18,156 bases of DNA from Larix sibirica (lineage: Eukaryota > Streptophyta > Pinopsida > Pinales > Pinaceae), in contig NWUY0300008043.1 of NCBI GenBank assembly GCA_004151065.3, positions 14,520 to 32,675 on the forward strand, written 5' to 3'. This document shows positions 18,132 through 18,156 of this stretch, piece by piece. Made by a program: the position numbers and the translations under genes. Each line of letters starts with the position of its first letter. The stretch's first letter is position 1. The notes beneath the pieces were generated by a model that made no database searches, was not told the DNA's origin, and was given only the letters and a program-made list of their open reading frames with translations.

Positions 18132-18156
18132 TTCGCTTGCAGGGTTCTCTGGTTTG
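15391..18156. repeat. Second copy of the 2.77 kb direct duplication
   Basis: Matches 7900-10665 without indels, including decay lesions of the additional ORF. It continues to the window end, so its true right edge is unknown. The two mismatches (15445, 15451) lie within 61 bp of the N. Confidence 0.95.

Noticed and set aside
7900-18156. The two 2.77 kb copies as a pair of LTRs bounding one element
   Set aside because: The repeat holds protein-coding remnants, lacks TG...CA ends, and a separate real LTR edge exists at 7196 beside a polypurine tract.

Overview
This window looks like intergenic, repeat-rich nuclear DNA from a land plant, probably a seed plant with a large genome. A gymnosperm is possible but cannot be proved from this sequence. 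The evidence is a decayed Ty3/gypsy LTR retrotransposon of plant type, a decayed L1-type LINE whose ORF1 resembles plant DUF4283/zinc-knuckle proteins, a tRNA-derived SINE, AT-rich low-complexity tracts and no intact long gene. No bacterial operon, rRNA, tRNA or CRISPR array was seen.

Layout. Positions 1-860 are G/T-rich and AT-rich non-coding DNA ending in three 59-60 bp tandem units. Positions 996-1861 hold two coding-like minus-strand remnants of unrecognised origin, separated by a SINE (about 1291-1507) flanked by 12 bp target-site duplications. Positions 2389-4480 (+) are a LINE remnant: ORF1, then the endonuclease part of ORF2, with no reverse transcriptase. Positions 4560-4893 are a 108-110 bp tandem repeat carrying an 18 bp perfect palindrome. 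An A-rich tract follows, then a 161 bp foldback element (5380-5540). A GC-richer island (about 5670-6200) has overlapping ORFs and one plausible intron. Positions 6197-6861 are unassigned.

The main object lies on the minus strand from about 13.2 kb down to 6.86 kb. It is a 5'-truncated Ty3/gypsy element running RNase H, integrase (H2C2, DDE core, GPY/F-like C-terminus), a 0.7 kb spacer, a large additional ORF of about 1,080 codons (10640-7388), a short polypurine tract and a 3' LTR with a TATA box. Pol keeps one frame for about 1.8 kb but carries many stops. The additional ORF has about 14 stops and four frameshifts. It encodes a basic N-terminus, a Pro/Ser/Thr-rich middle, a Lys/Arg-rich patch and a long helical C-terminus, and I do not recognise it as a known family. 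A TATA-like box lies about 110 nt upstream of its ATG.

Positions 13200-15389 are AT-rich DNA with no recognised gene and a 34 bp tandem repeat. At 15390 there is a single N. From 15391 to the end of the window the sequence repeats 7900-10665 (offset 7,491 bp), including its stops and frameshifts; the two differences I found lie within about 60 bp of the N. This is most simply an assembly join or duplicate contig, though a recent real duplication cannot be excluded. Nothing here appears to work as an intact system. The most novel item is the additional ORF and its possible internal promoter.
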